Shown: in pieces, positions 1 to 9,272 of the stretch
How positions within the stretch are numbered: position 1 is the stretch's first letter
Layout: every line of letters starts with the position of its first letter
From: Pseudomonas atagonensis
GTDB taxonomy: Bacteria > Pseudomonadota > Gammaproteobacteria > Pseudomonadales > Pseudomonadaceae
Direction of reading: 5' to 3'
DNA length: 64,000 bases
Assembly (NCBI RefSeq): GCF_011369485.1
Contig: NZ_VXCA01000030.1
Span: 1-64,000, forward strand
The notes under the pieces: model-generated
The model's database searches: none
Told to the model about the DNA's origin: nothing
The model's input: the letters and a program-made list of their open reading frames with translations, nothing else
Position numbers and translations under genes: made by a program

Positions 1-33
1 TTCTACAGCGTTACACGCTGTTGTCAACACCTC
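1..33 (-). promoter_or_regulatory. rRNA operon promoter, proximal copy (cut by window edge)
   Basis: Read on the minus strand, a perfect -35 TTGACA (22-27) is followed after 16 bases by TAGAA (1-5), whose sixth base lies outside the window. The surrounding GAGGTG before the -35 and the ACGCTGTAGAA block are typical of Pseudomonas rrn promoters. An A-rich tract upstream (34-50) could serve as an UP element. A 16S rRNA gene should therefore begin a short way to the left on the minus strand. Confidence 0.8.
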
Positions 34-144
34 TTTTTCAACTTCCTTTTGGCTTCGATGAACTGAAGCACTTACCGCCGAAACCTACATAACTCATTGA
101 ATCTCAAGGAGTTTTCCGTTTCGACTGCGCCGGAAGTGGGGCGA

Positions 145-175
145 ATTATAGACATCTGAAATTCGCCGTCAACAC
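145..175 (-). promoter_or_regulatory. rRNA operon promoter, distal copy
   Basis: On the minus strand TTGACG (167-172), a 16-base spacer and a perfect TATAAT (145-150) form a second sigma70 promoter facing the same way as the one at 1-33. Both have GTGTTGAC at the -35. The -10 here is followed by TCGCC; the corresponding flank of the proximal copy lies outside the window. It lies directly behind the tyrS stop codon, so it could fire the rRNA operon independently of tyrS read-through. Confidence 0.7.
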
Positions 176-187
176 TTATTTTCGATA

Positions 188-1387
188 TCACTCAGATTTC
201 AGCGTGATACGCGCAAATGCCTTCTTGCCGGCCTGACAAACGTGGGTTGCGCCCAGTACATATATAAAGGAGCGGTCAACCACCTCACCATCTACACGCA
301 CGCCGCCAGCCGCCAACAGATCACGAGCCGCCGCCGAGTTCTTCACCAGACCCGCCTTATTAAGGACAGCAGCAATCGGCATATCCTCAGCGGAGGCCAA
401 CTCGATCTCCGGCAGATCATCCGGCAACTCACCATCCTTCATACGGTTACCCGCACCTCGGTGAGCATTCGCCGCTGCTTCTTCACCGTGGAAACGCGCA
501 ACGATCTCTTCAGCCAGCTTGATCTTGATATCACGCGGATTGGCACCCGCCTCTACATCAGCACGGAAAGCATTGATCTCATCCATCGAACGGAAACTGA
601 GCAATTCGAAGTAACGCCACATCAGCGCATCCGGAATAGAAACCAGCTTGCTATACATGACGCCCGGCGCTTCCTGAATACCAACATAGTTGCCCAACGA
701 CTTGGACATCTTCTTCACGCCATCCAGACCTTCAAGCAACGGCATGGTCAGGATGCATTGAGCCTCTTGACCGTAACCACGCTGCAGCTCACGCCCCATC
801 AGCAAGTTGAACTTCTGGTCAGTACCACCTAACTCGACATCCGCGCGCAGAGCGACCGAGTCATAACCCTGAACCAGCGGGTAAAGGAACTCGTGAATAG
901 CGATAGGTTGATTGGTGGTGTAGCGCTTGTCGAAATCGTCGCGCTCGAGCATTCGAGCGACGGTGTATTGCGAGGTCAGGCGAATGAAGTCCGCCGGCCC
1001 CATCTGATCCATCCAGGTGGAGTTGAATGCGACTTCGGTTTTTGCCGGATCAAGAATTTTGAAGACCTGAGTTTTATACGTCTCAGCGTTCTCCAGAACC
1101 TGCTCACGAGTCAGCGGCGGGCGAGTGGCGCTCTTGCCGCTCGGATCACCGATCATCCCGGTGAAATCACCTATAAGGAAGATCACCTGATGCCCCAGCT
1201 CCTGGAACTGGCGCAGCTTATTAATAAGGACAGTGTGACCAAGGTGCAGATCCGGAGCAGTTGGATCGAAACCAGCCTTAATACGCAGCGGTTGGCCGCG
1301 CTTGAGCTTCTCGATCAGCTCGGACTCGACCAATAGTTCTTCCGCACCACGTTTAATCAGCGCTAGCTGCTCTTCAACCGACTTCAT
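188..1387 (-). CDS. tyrS: Tyrosyl-tRNA synthetase (TyrZ-type)
   Basis: Class I aminoacyl-tRNA synthetase that charges tRNA-Tyr in the cytoplasm. The 399-residue product has the HIGH-type motif HLGH (48-51), the activation loop KMSKS (226-230) and a C-terminal S4 RNA-binding region. The ATG at 1387 (MKSVEEQ) is preferred over a frame extension to 1444, because the extra 19 residues do not look like synthetase sequence. It lies just upstream of the rRNA promoters and beside the M23 peptidase gene, as does the second TyrRS gene (tyrZ) of P. aeruginosa. Whether the genome carries another tyrS copy cannot be seen here. Confidence 0.95.
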   Translation of the reverse strand: MKSVEEQLALIKRGAEELLVESELIEKLKRGQPLRIKAGFDPTAPDLHLGHTVLINKLRQFQELGHQVIFLIGDFTGMIGDPSGKSATRPPLTREQVLENAETYKTQVFKILDPAKTEVAFNSTWMDQMGPADFIRLTSQYTVARMLERDDFDKRYTTNQPIAIHEFLYPLVQGYDSVALRADVELGGTDQKFNLLMGRELQRGYGQEAQCILTMPLLEGLDGVKKMSKSLGNYVGIQEAPGVMYSKLVSIPDALMWRYFELLSFRSMDEINAFRADVEAGANPRDIKIKLAEEIVARFHGEEAAANAHRGAGNRMKDGELPDDLPEIELASAEDMPIAAVLNKAGLVKNSAAARDLLAAGGVRVDGEVVDRSFIYVLGATHVCQAGKKAFARITLKSE

Positions 1388-1599
1388 AACAGACCCGCAA
1401 GGCTCAGATTCAAAGGGAACCAACCATACAAGATCGCGCACCAATTACAAGTTTTGCCCGGCGCACGGACACCAATCCACAGACGCACTGTCTGTAGACT
1501 TGCTTCAGAGATGATTTGGTTATATTTTATACAGTTATTTCATCTTCATCATGTCATTCATCTTTTCCAATTCATCATTTTTCAAAGTCAAAATTACTT

Positions 1600-3024
1600 A
1601 TGACCACTGAACCGTCTAAAGCGCCACCGCTTTACCCGAAGACCCACCTGCTCGCTGCAAGTGGAATCGCCGCCCTACTCAGCCTGGCGCTCCTGGTATT
1701 TCCTTCCAGTGATGTTGAAGCCAAAAAGACGACCCTGAGCCTTGAACTGGAAAGTCCTGCTGAACAACTGACACAAGATCAAGACGCTGCTGACACGGCT
1801 CAAGCCACAAATGAGCCCGTAACCTCCCCCTTTGCACAGATAGAAAACAGCGACGAAACCACTTCGCAAACGGCTGAAGCCGCTCCTGCGCCAGCACCCG
1901 TCGCGGAAAAACCAAAAGCCCCTGGTCATCGAGAAGTCGTTGTCGCAAAAGGCGATACGCTCTCTACGCTGTTTGAAAAGGTAGGTTTGCCGGCCGCAGC
2001 CGTGCATGAAATTCTGGCCAGCGACAAGCAGGCCAAGCAGTTCAGCCAGCTCAAGCACGGCCAGAAACTCGAGTTCGAACTCAACCCGGAAGGTCAACTA
2101 ACCAGCCTGCACAGCAAGGTCAGTGACGTTGAAACCATCACCCTGACCAAGAATGACAAGGGTTATGCCTTCAATCGCGTCACTGCAAAACCAACCGTTC
2201 GCACCGCTTACGTCCATGGCGTCATCAACAGTTCGCTGTCGCAATCCGCAGCCCGCGCAGGCTTGTCCCACAGCTTGACTATGGATATGGCCAGCGTGTT
2301 CGGCTATGACGTCGACTTCGCCCAGGACATCCGTCAAGGCGATGAATTCGACGTCATCTACGAGCAGAAAGTGGTCAACGGCAAGGCTGTCGGCAATGGC
2401 CCGATCCTCTCCGCGCGTTTCACCAACCGCGGCAAGACTTACACCGCGGTGCGTTACACCAACAAACAGGGCAACAGCAGCTACTACACCGCTGATGGCA
2501 ACAGCATGCGCAAGGCATTCATCCGTACGCCGGTGGATTTCGCCCGCATCAGCTCCAAGTTCTCCATGGGCCGCAAACACCCTATCCTGAACAAGATCCG
2601 CGCTCACAAGGGCGTCGATTACGCAGCCCCACGCGGTACGCCAATCAAGGCAGCCGGTGACGGTAAAGTACTGCTCGCCGGCCGCCGTGGTGGCTACGGC
2701 AACACCGTAATCATTCAACACGGCAATACTTATCGCACCCTATACGGTCACATGCAGGGTTTCGCCAAAGGCGTGAAAACCGGTGGCACCGTGAAGCAGG
2801 GTCAGGTGATTGGCTACATCGGCACTACCGGCCTATCGACCGGCCCTCACTTGCACTACGAGTTCCAGGTCAACGGCGTGCACGTCGATCCGCTGGGTCA
2901 GAAGCTGCCAATGGCCGATCCGATTGCCAAAGCCGAACGGGCGCGTTTCCTCGCCCAGAGCCAGCCGCTGATGGCGCGCATGGATCAAGAGAAGGCCACC
3001 ATGCTTGCCTCGAGCAAACGTTAA
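1600..3024 (+). CDS. M23 family peptidoglycan endopeptidase with OapA/LysM-like domain
   Basis: Predicted periplasmic, membrane-anchored metallo-endopeptidase that cleaves peptide crosslinks in peptidoglycan. The 474 residues contain an N-terminal hydrophobic segment (about 19-40), a Pro/Ala/Glu-rich linker, an OapA-like sugar-binding region (about 110-155) and a C-terminal LytM/M23 domain. The zinc ligands are visible as H336xxxD340 and H417xH419 (HLHYEF). The ATG at 1600 is used because the hydrophobic anchor then sits near the N terminus; the frame upstream is Ser/His-rich and unlike a signal sequence. The stop is 3 bp from anmK, so wall cleavage and anhydro-MurNAc salvage are probably co-transcribed. 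It resembles MepM of E. coli, but orthology is not certain. Confidence 0.9.
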   Translation: MTTEPSKAPPLYPKTHLLAASGIAALLSLALLVFPSSDVEAKKTTLSLELESPAEQLTQDQDAADTAQATNEPVTSPFAQIENSDETTSQTAEAAPAPAPVAEKPKAPGHREVVVAKGDTLSTLFEKVGLPAAAVHEILASDKQAKQFSQLKHGQKLEFELNPEGQLTSLHSKVSDVETITLTKNDKGYAFNRVTAKPTVRTAYVHGVINSSLSQSAARAGLSHSLTMDMASVFGYDVDFAQDIRQGDEFDVIYEQKVVNGKAVGNGPILSARFTNRGKTYTAVRYTNKQGNSSYYTADGNSMRKAFIRTPVDFARISSKFSMGRKHPILNKIRAHKGVDYAAPRGTPIKAAGDGKVLLAGRRGGYGNTVIIQHGNTYRTLYGHMQGFAKGVKTGGTVKQGQVIGYIGTTGLSTGPHLHYEFQVNGVHVDPLGQKLPMADPIAKAERARFLAQSQPLMARMDQEKATMLASSKR

Positions 3025-3027
3025 GCG

Positions 3028-4119
3028 ATGGCCCTGTATATCGGCGTGATGTCCGGAACCAGCCTCGACGGTCTGGACATTGCCCTGATCGAGCAGACTT
3101 CGGCGATCAAACTGATCGCCACGCACTACATCCCCATGCCTGAATCGCTGCGCACCGAGTTCCTTGGCTTGTGCGCCAGCGGCCCCGACGAAATCGCCCG
3201 ATCGGCAATTGTGCAGCAGCACTGGGTGCAACTTGCCGCTCAGGGCATTCACACTCTTCTCGAACAGCAGCAGCTCAAACCTCAAAACATCCGCGCAATC
3301 GGCAGTCACGGCCAGACCATCCGCCATGAGCCCGCGCGCGGTTTTACGGTACAGATTGGCAACCCTGCTCTGCTGACCGAGCTGACGGGCATTACCGTCG
3401 TCAGTGACTTCCGCAGTCGAGACGTCGCTGCCGGTGGCCAAGGCGCACCTCTGGTGCCAGCCTTCCATGAAGCTTTGTTCGAAGAGCGTACCGGCAATCA
3501 GGCGGTCTTGAATGTCGGCGGTTTCAGCAATCTGAGTCTGATAGAGCCGACCAGGCCTGTAGCCGGTTTCGACTGCGGCCCAGGGAATGTTCTGATGGAT
3601 GCCTGGATTAAGCAGCAGCGCGGCGAAAACTACGATCGCAATGGTGACTGGGCAGCCAGCGGTAAGGTGGAGCCGACGCTACTCGGAGCACTGCTCAGCG
3701 ACCCATTCTTCGCCACCAAAGGCCCGAAGAGTACCGGCCGGGAGGTGTTCAACCTGCCATGGCTGGAGCAGCACCTTTCACGGCTGCCGACTTTCGCCGC
3801 AGAAAACGTACAGGCAACACTGCTCGAGCTGACGGCGTTGACTATCGTCGAGTCGCTGCAAAGTGCCCAAAGCGATACTCAGGAACTACTGGTCTGCGGC
3901 GGCGGCGCGCACAACGCCACACTGATGAAGCGCCTTGCCGACTTGCTACCGGGCACCACCGTCGCCAGCACTGCCACCCACGGCGTAGATCCTGACTGGG
4001 TCGAAGCGATGGCCTTTGCCTGGCTAGCCCATTGCTGCCTCGAAGGTATCGCTGCCAACCGGCCAAGCGTTACCGGCGCCAAAGGCCTGCGCGTACTCGG
4101 CGCCATCTATCCCAACTGA
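3028..4119 (+). CDS. anmK: Anhydro-N-acetylmuramic acid kinase
   Basis: Cytosolic sugar kinase that hydrolyses the 1,6-anhydro bond of anhMurNAc and phosphorylates it to MurNAc-6-phosphate during cell-wall recycling. The 363-residue protein begins with the family phosphate-binding signature GVMSGTSLDGLD and has later ATPase-fold motifs NVGGFSNLS, FDCGPGN and VCGGGAHN. Length is as expected. It starts 3 bp after the M23 peptidase stop. The amgK-murU pair, which handles MurNAc by another route, is also in this window (32924-34611). Confidence 0.95.
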   Translation: MALYIGVMSGTSLDGLDIALIEQTSAIKLIATHYIPMPESLRTEFLGLCASGPDEIARSAIVQQHWVQLAAQGIHTLLEQQQLKPQNIRAIGSHGQTIRHEPARGFTVQIGNPALLTELTGITVVSDFRSRDVAAGGQGAPLVPAFHEALFEERTGNQAVLNVGGFSNLSLIEPTRPVAGFDCGPGNVLMDAWIKQQRGENYDRNGDWAASGKVEPTLLGALLSDPFFATKGPKSTGREVFNLPWLEQHLSRLPTFAAENVQATLLELTALTIVESLQSAQSDTQELLVCGGGAHNATLMKRLADLLPGTTVASTATHGVDPDWVEAMAFAWLAHCCLEGIAANRPSVTGAKGLRVLGAIYPN

Positions 4120-4138
4120 GCGAAATGCTGGCAAAAAA

Positions 4139-4175
4139 AACGCCGTAGAACCGTGAGGCTCTGCGGCGTTTTGTT
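4139..4175. terminator. Bidirectional intrinsic terminator between anmK and erpA
   Basis: An 11-bp stem (AACGCCGTAGA with TCTGCGGCGTT, one G-U) has an A8 tract on its left and TTTT on its right, so it can stop transcripts from both convergent genes. Confidence 0.85.
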
Positions 4176-4193
4176 ATGTGCAGCGAAGTGCAA

Positions 4194-4544
4194 TCAGATC
4201 GAGAACGAAGACCCGCAACCACAAGTCGTGGTGGCGTTCGGGTTCTTGATCACGAAGCGCGAACCTTCCAGACCTTCCTGGTAGTCCACTTCGGCACCCG
4301 CCAGGTATTGGAAACTCATCGGATCAACTACCAGACTCACGCCTTCGCGCTCGACAATGGTGTCATCCTCGGCCACATCTTCATCGAAGGTGAAACCGTA
4401 CTGAAACCCTGAACAACCGCCACCCGTAACAAATACGCGCAGCTTCAAGCGATCATTCCCCTCTTCATCGACCAGGCTCTTCACCTTGTGCGCAGCACCT
4501 TGAGTGAATTGCAAAGCCGTGGGGGTGAAGGATTCGACGCTCAT
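4194..4544 (-). CDS. erpA: Iron-sulfur cluster insertion protein ErpA
   Basis: A-type carrier that delivers Fe-S clusters to apo-proteins such as those of isoprenoid synthesis and respiration. The 116-residue protein has the three conserved cysteines: C44 in GGGCSGFQYGF, and C108 and C110 in the C-terminal CGCGSSF. The start at 4544 (MSVESF) gives normal length. It shares its direction with argC upstream but is separated from it by a terminator, so it likely has its own promoter in 4545-4665. Confidence 0.95.
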   Translation of the reverse strand: MSVESFTPTALQFTQGAAHKVKSLVDEEGNDRLKLRVFVTGGGCSGFQYGFTFDEDVAEDDTIVEREGVSLVVDPMSFQYLAGAEVDYQEGLEGSRFVIKNPNATTTCGCGSSFSI

Positions 4545-4665
4545 GCTGACTATCTCCCGGCGTTACGCCGCCATAATGCGTGATGACGCGCATTATCCGC
4601 TTGTCCTAGAAAATCGGTCAACTATTGTTACGGTATATCAATAAAGCCGATCAACTCCTCAGAAT

Positions 4666-4696
4666 GCAAAAAGGCCCATTTGACGGGCCTTTTTGC
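4666..4696 (-). terminator. Intrinsic terminator downstream of argC
   Basis: A perfect 12-bp stem GCAAAAAGGCCC/GGGCCTTTTTGC with a 7-base loop lies 16 bases past the argC stop. The T5 run on the minus strand suits argC termination. Confidence 0.85.
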
Positions 4697-4712
4697 TGTG
4701 CTCGATAAAGTG

Positions 4713-5747
4713 TTACGGCAGCATACCGGCGTGGGACAGGCCGAAACGCTCATCCAGCCCGAACAGGATGTTCATGTTCTGCACAGCCTGACCCGAGGCA
4801 CCTTTGACCAGATTGTCGATCACCGACAGCACCACCACCAGATCACCATCCTGCGGACGGTGAACCGCGATACGGCAGACGTTGGCGCCACGCACGCTAC
4901 GGGTTTCCGGATGGCTTCCGGCTGGCATCACGTCGACGAACGGTTCGTTGGCATAGCGCTTTTCGAACAGTGCCTGCAAATCCACCGAACGATCGACCAC
5001 AGTCGCGTAAAGCGTCGAGTGAATACCGCGAATCATCGGTGTCAGGTGCGGAACGAAGGTCAGACCAACATCCTTGCCCGCGGCGCGACGCAGGCCCTGA
5101 CGAATTTCCGGCAGATGACGGTGACCTTTTACCGCATAAGCCTTCATGCTTTCCGACGTCTCGGAGTACAGCGACCCTACAGCCGCACCGCGACCGGCAC
5201 CACTGACACCGGATTTGCAGTCGGCAATCAGGCGCGATGCATCGGCCAGACCTGCCTCAAGCAAAGGCAGGAAACCCAGCTGAGTCGCAGTTGGATAGCA
5301 CCCCGGCACGGCGATCAGGCGCGCTTTTTTGATTTGCTCGCGATTGACTTCAGGCAGACCGTAAACCGCTTCATCCAGCAGCTCCGGCGCACCATGCGGC
5401 TGGCCATACCACTTGGCCCATTCTTCAGCGTCCTGCAGGCGGAAGTCGGCCGACAGGTCGATGACCTTGGTGCCCGCCGCCAGCAGCTCGCCTGCCAATG
5501 CGTGGGCAACACCGTGCGGCGTAGCAAAGAACACCACATCGCAATCACCCAGGGTTTTGATATCCGGCACGCTGAACGCCAGACCGTCGTAGTGACCGCG
5601 CAGGTTCGGGTACATGTCAGCCACGGCCAGACCGGCCTCGGATCGGGAAGTGATCACTACCACTTCTGCCTGCGGATGCTGTGCCAACAGACGCAGCAGT
5701 TCGACACCGGTGTAACCCGTGCCGCCGACGATACCGACCTTGACCAT
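4713..5747 (-). CDS. argC: N-acetyl-gamma-glutamyl-phosphate reductase
   Basis: Third enzyme of arginine synthesis: NADPH-dependent reduction of N-acetylglutamyl phosphate to the semialdehyde. The 344-residue protein opens with a Rossmann motif GIVGGTGYTG and has catalytic C150 in VPGCYPTA. The ATG at 5747 is chosen because the Rossmann strand starts immediately there and an AGGGCAGG Shine-Dalgarno-like stretch precedes it; an in-frame extension to 5819 adds 24 unrelated residues. It is transcribed alone, divergently from hemJ. Confidence 0.95.
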   Translation of the reverse strand: MVKVGIVGGTGYTGVELLRLLAQHPQAEVVVITSRSEAGLAVADMYPNLRGHYDGLAFSVPDIKTLGDCDVVFFATPHGVAHALAGELLAAGTKVIDLSADFRLQDAEEWAKWYGQPHGAPELLDEAVYGLPEVNREQIKKARLIAVPGCYPTATQLGFLPLLEAGLADASRLIADCKSGVSGAGRGAAVGSLYSETSESMKAYAVKGHRHLPEIRQGLRRAAGKDVGLTFVPHLTPMIRGIHSTLYATVVDRSVDLQALFEKRYANEPFVDVMPAGSHPETRSVRGANVCRIAVHRPQDGDLVVVLSVIDNLVKGASGQAVQNMNILFGLDERFGLSHAGMLP

Positions 5748-5882
5748 AAACCTGCCCTCAACGAACCCACTGGAAAGCCGTCGATAATAGGGGCCGCGCG
5801 CCCCTGCGACAACCGTCAAGGTGACGTGCGGACGCTCAAGCCTCTACTATCCCGGCTACCGTGAACCTGGGAATAACCAAAA

Positions 5883-6311
5883 ATGCTCTATCTGTGGATC
5901 AAAGCGCTACATATCGTCAGCATCGTGTGCTGGTTTGCCGGCCTCTTCTATCTTCCGCGACTGTTCGTTTATCACGCGCAAAGTGAGGACACGATCAGCA
6001 AAGAACGCTTCAGCGTCATGGAGCGCAAGCTCTATCGCGGCATCATGGGGCCGGCGATGATCGCCACACTGATCTTCGGTGGTTGGCTGGTCTATCTCAA
6101 CCCGGGCATCTTCAGCATGGGTGGCTGGATCCACGCCAAGTTGACCCTGGTGGTTCTGTTGATCGGCTATCACCACATGTGCGGCGCACAGGTAAAACGT
6201 TTTGCCCGTGGCGAGAACACCCGCAGCCATGTCTTTTATCGCTGGTTCAATGAAGTGCCGGTTCTGATATTGCTGGCTATCGTAATTTTGGTCGTGGTCA
6301 AGCCGTTCTAA
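5883..6311 (+). CDS. hemJ: Protoporphyrinogen IX oxidase HemJ
   Basis: Small integral-membrane enzyme oxidising protoporphyrinogen IX to protoporphyrin IX in haem synthesis, the usual form in Pseudomonas lacking HemG/HemY. The 142 residues contain about four hydrophobic helices and the conserved N-terminal His (H10 in IKALHIVSIVCWFAG). It belongs to the CopD-like/UPF0093 family, so older annotations may call it a CopD family protein. It lies head to head with argC across 135 bp. Confidence 0.85.
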   Translation: MLYLWIKALHIVSIVCWFAGLFYLPRLFVYHAQSEDTISKERFSVMERKLYRGIMGPAMIATLIFGGWLVYLNPGIFSMGGWIHAKLTLVVLLIGYHHMCGAQVKRFARGENTRSHVFYRWFNEVPVLILLAIVILVVVKPF

Positions 6312-6344
6312 CTTCAACAAGTACAGATATTTGGGGTGTTCACA

Positions 6345-7313
6345 ATGTCGCTGCCCGCTCTGCTCGAACAACGTCTGCGTCTGCCTGTGGTGGCGGCGCC
6401 GATGTTCCTGATTTCCAATCCGGAACTGGTGCTCGCCTGCTGTCGAAACGGCGTGGTCGGCAGCTTCCCGGCGTTGAACCAGCGTGACAGCAGCGGGTTC
6501 AAAGCCTGGCTGGAACAGATCGAGGCGGGACTCGCGACACTGGACAACCCGGCGCCTTACGCGGTGAACCTGATTGTGCACAACAGCAACCCGCGCTTGC
6601 AGGCGGATCTGAATATCTGCGTCGAACATAAGGTTCCGGTCGTCATCACCAGCCTCGGCGCGGTGAAGGAACTGGTCGACGCGGTGCACAGCTATGGCGG
6701 CCTGGTCTTCCACGACGTCACTACCCGCCGGCATGCCGAAAAGGCTGCCGAGGCTGGCGTTGATGGTTTGATCGCGGTGGCGGCTGGCGCCGGGGGCCAT
6801 GCCGGCACCTGGAGCCCGTTCGCACTGATTGCCGAGATCCGCGAGTTCTTCGACAAGACGCTGTTGCTTGCAGGATGTTTGAACCATGGCCATGAGATTC
6901 TGGCCGCACAAATGCTCGGTGCGGATTTGGCCTACTTTGGTACGCGTTTTATCGGCACCACGGAAAGTCATGCGCCTGACGCCTACAAGGAGATGCTGCT
7001 GACAGCCAAGGCCGCGGACATCATCCATACTCCAGCGGTGTCGGGAGTTCCGGCGAGTTTCATGCGCCAAAGCCTGCAGGCCGCCGGTTTCGATCTGGCC
7101 GCGCTGCAGGGCAAGGGCGAAGTCAATTTTGGCGAAAAACTCAAACCGATAAACGACGAAGCCAAGGCCTGGAAAACCGTGTGGTCGGCAGGTCAGGGCG
7201 TTGGGCAAATCGATGATCTGCCGAGTGTGGATCAACTGATCGCGCGTCTCGACGGCGAGTATCGCCAGGCTCAAGAGCGCACGCGGCAATTGTCGACCCG
7301 CTGGCCCCGCTGA
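6345..7313 (+). CDS. Nitronate monooxygenase / NAD(P)H-dependent flavin oxidoreductase
   Basis: FMN-dependent TIM-barrel enzyme of the 2-nitropropane dioxygenase family, which oxidises alkyl nitronates such as propionate-3-nitronate; the physiological substrate here is unknown. Recognisable are the N-terminal PVVAAPMFLIS and the phosphate/catalytic motif AAGAGGHAGT near the middle of 322 residues. The ATG at 6345 is preferred over the in-frame GTG at 6336, because TTGGGG (6331-6336) sits 8 bases before it. It follows hemJ by 33 bp and may be co-transcribed. Confidence 0.85.
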   Translation: MSLPALLEQRLRLPVVAAPMFLISNPELVLACCRNGVVGSFPALNQRDSSGFKAWLEQIEAGLATLDNPAPYAVNLIVHNSNPRLQADLNICVEHKVPVVITSLGAVKELVDAVHSYGGLVFHDVTTRRHAEKAAEAGVDGLIAVAAGAGGHAGTWSPFALIAEIREFFDKTLLLAGCLNHGHEILAAQMLGADLAYFGTRFIGTTESHAPDAYKEMLLTAKAADIIHTPAVSGVPASFMRQSLQAAGFDLAALQGKGEVNFGEKLKPINDEAKAWKTVWSAGQGVGQIDDLPSVDQLIARLDGEYRQAQERTRQLSTRWPR

Positions 7314-7391
7314 AAAAACCAGGCCAGTCACTCCGCGACCGGCCTTACACTGACGACTTTTCAATCTACTCGCGACAAGGATGCCTCGGCC

Positions 7392-8342
7392 ATGAGCGAA
7401 CCCCGTTACAAGATCGTTTTCAACGGTGCTCTACAGCCCGGTGTCGATATCACCACGGCCAAACTCAATCTGGCGGATCTGTTCAAAAGCGATGTGGCTG
7501 GCATTGAGCGATTGTTCAATGGCCGAATCGTAGCCCTCAAACGCGACCTGTCCCACAGCGATGCGCAGACTTATCTGCAGGCATTGAACAAAACCGGGAT
7601 CGACGCGCGAATCGAGACCGAAACCGCCATCGAACTGAACCTGTCGGACGTCCACGAGCACGCCCCCGTCGTGGCGGAGCCGGATTCTCCGTACGCGCCA
7701 CCACGCGCCAGCGTCGGCGAAAGCCTGCCGGCCTTTGCCACACTCAAGCCGTTCGGCGTCGAAGGACGGATCGGCCGTTTGCGTTTTCTGGCGTGGACGA
7801 TGGTGCTGAGCCTGGTCACTCTGCCCGTGGTCGGCATATTTGCCCTGGTCGCCTTGGGGCTGGTCAGCGGCGACTCCACCACCGGCCTGATCATTGGGGG
7901 AATCCTCGCGTTCTTCCTGTTTCTTGGCTTTGTCATCGTCAGCATTCTGTTCAGTGTTCAACGTCTGCATGACATCGGCTGGTCGGGCTGGTTGTGGCTG
8001 CTGAACCTTGTACCCTTCGTCGGCAGCTTCTTCCCGCTGGTGATCATGGTCGTGCCGGGCAACACCGGCGCCAACCGCTATGGCCCACCGCCGCCACCAA
8101 ACAGCACGGCAGTCAAAGTCCTGTGTTCGTTGTGGATCGTGTTCTTCGCGCTGATATTCGCAGGGGGCATGCTCGGCGGGATCTCGGCCATTCAGCAAGA
8201 ATACGAAAGCAATCTGGAAAGCAGTTACGAAAGCGGCTCGGTAACCACCGATGAAATCGAAGTCGAAGTCGAACCGGCGGCGAATTCCGCCGAGGATGCA
8301 GCCGAAGCGGCGCAGCCCCCTGTAGACTCTGCAAAAGAATGA
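7392..8342 (+). CDS. DUF805 family membrane protein
   Basis: No established function. The 316 residues fall into a soluble N-terminal part (about 1-80) with a repeated-fold look, a short Pro-rich linker, a DUF805 membrane domain with several hydrophobic helices (about 125-270) including the typical RLHDIGWSGW loop, and an acidic C-terminal tail rich in Glu and Ala. DUF805 proteins are usually about 120 residues, so the soluble extensions are an addition. It stands alone between the flavoprotein and the SDR gene. Confidence 0.8.
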   Translation: MSEPRYKIVFNGALQPGVDITTAKLNLADLFKSDVAGIERLFNGRIVALKRDLSHSDAQTYLQALNKTGIDARIETETAIELNLSDVHEHAPVVAEPDSPYAPPRASVGESLPAFATLKPFGVEGRIGRLRFLAWTMVLSLVTLPVVGIFALVALGLVSGDSTTGLIIGGILAFFLFLGFVIVSILFSVQRLHDIGWSGWLWLLNLVPFVGSFFPLVIMVVPGNTGANRYGPPPPPNSTAVKVLCSLWIVFFALIFAGGMLGGISAIQQEYESNLESSYESGSVTTDEIEVEVEPAANSAEDAAEAAQPPVDSAKE

Positions 8343-8403
8343 ACAGCGCTCCCCGCCGTGACACCCGCGTCGTCGGCGCGGAGCTGTTGCGATGGAGAAT
8401 TGC

Positions 8404-9192
8404 ATGACCCGTTACGCTCTGATCACTGGCGCCTCCAGCGGCATTGGCCTGGCCATGTCCGAAGCGCTGGCACGGCGCGGCCGCAGCCTGATTCTGGTAG
8501 CACGACAGCGTGATCAGCTGGAAAGTATCGCAATCGAACTGACCCAACGCTTCGGCGTGGAAGTGTTGTTCCGTGCCTGCGACCTGGGCGAACCATTACG
8601 CCTGTCCGGCTTCCTCCTTGAGCTGGAAGAAGGCGACCGGCAGATTGATTTGCTGGTGAATTGCGCCGGCATAGGCACTTGTGGCCCGTTCCTCGCGCAG
8701 GACTGGATGACCGAGCAGGATCTGATCGAAGTCAACATTCTCGCCCTCACCCGTCTGTGCCACGCAATCGGCAACAGCATGGCGTTGCAGGGTGGCGGAC
8801 AAATACTCAATGTTGCCTCGATGGCGGCGTTCAATCCCGGCCCGTGGATGAGTACTTATTACGCCAGCAAGGCTTACGTGCTGCATTTTTCCGAAGCCCT
8901 GCGGGTTGAGCTCAAACAGAGCGCGGTTAAGGTATCGGTGCTCTGCCCCGGCCCGACCCGTACTGCCTTTTTCCGCACGGCGCAGTTGAACAGCGACAAG
9001 CTCAAGGACAGCAAACTGCTGATGAGCCCCGAGGAAGTCGCGCTGTACACCGTGCGCGCGCTGGAGAAAAATCGCGCGATCATCATTCCGGGACGGCGCA
9101 ACCGCTGGTTTGCGTTCCTGCCGCGACTGGGTTCGCGCTGGCTCAACCGCACCATCGTCGGCATGGTCAACAAGGCTTACTGCCCGCGCTGA
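8404..9192 (+). CDS. Short-chain dehydrogenase/reductase
   Basis: Classical SDR of 262 residues with the cofactor motif TGASSGIG (8-15 region), the NCAG-type motif and the catalytic YYASK (Tyr-x-x-x-Lys). Substrate is unknown. Start at ATG 8404 is supported by GGAG at 8394-8397, six bases upstream; the ATG at 8392 lies 2 bases 5' of that GGAG and is less likely. The C-terminal RNRWFAFLPRLGSRWLNR resembles DltE/YqjQ-like SDRs, which is only a loose similarity. Confidence 0.85.
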   Translation: MTRYALITGASSGIGLAMSEALARRGRSLILVARQRDQLESIAIELTQRFGVEVLFRACDLGEPLRLSGFLLELEEGDRQIDLLVNCAGIGTCGPFLAQDWMTEQDLIEVNILALTRLCHAIGNSMALQGGGQILNVASMAAFNPGPWMSTYYASKAYVLHFSEALRVELKQSAVKVSVLCPGPTRTAFFRTAQLNSDKLKDSKLLMSPEEVALYTVRALEKNRAIIIPGRRNRWFAFLPRLGSRWLNRTIVGMVNKAYCPR

Positions 9193-9272
9193 ACCGTCCT
9201 ACAGCAAAACACTGGGCGGGTTCATTCCCCATGAGTACACTCAGACCAGCCCAAACAACGGAGAAAACAGCA

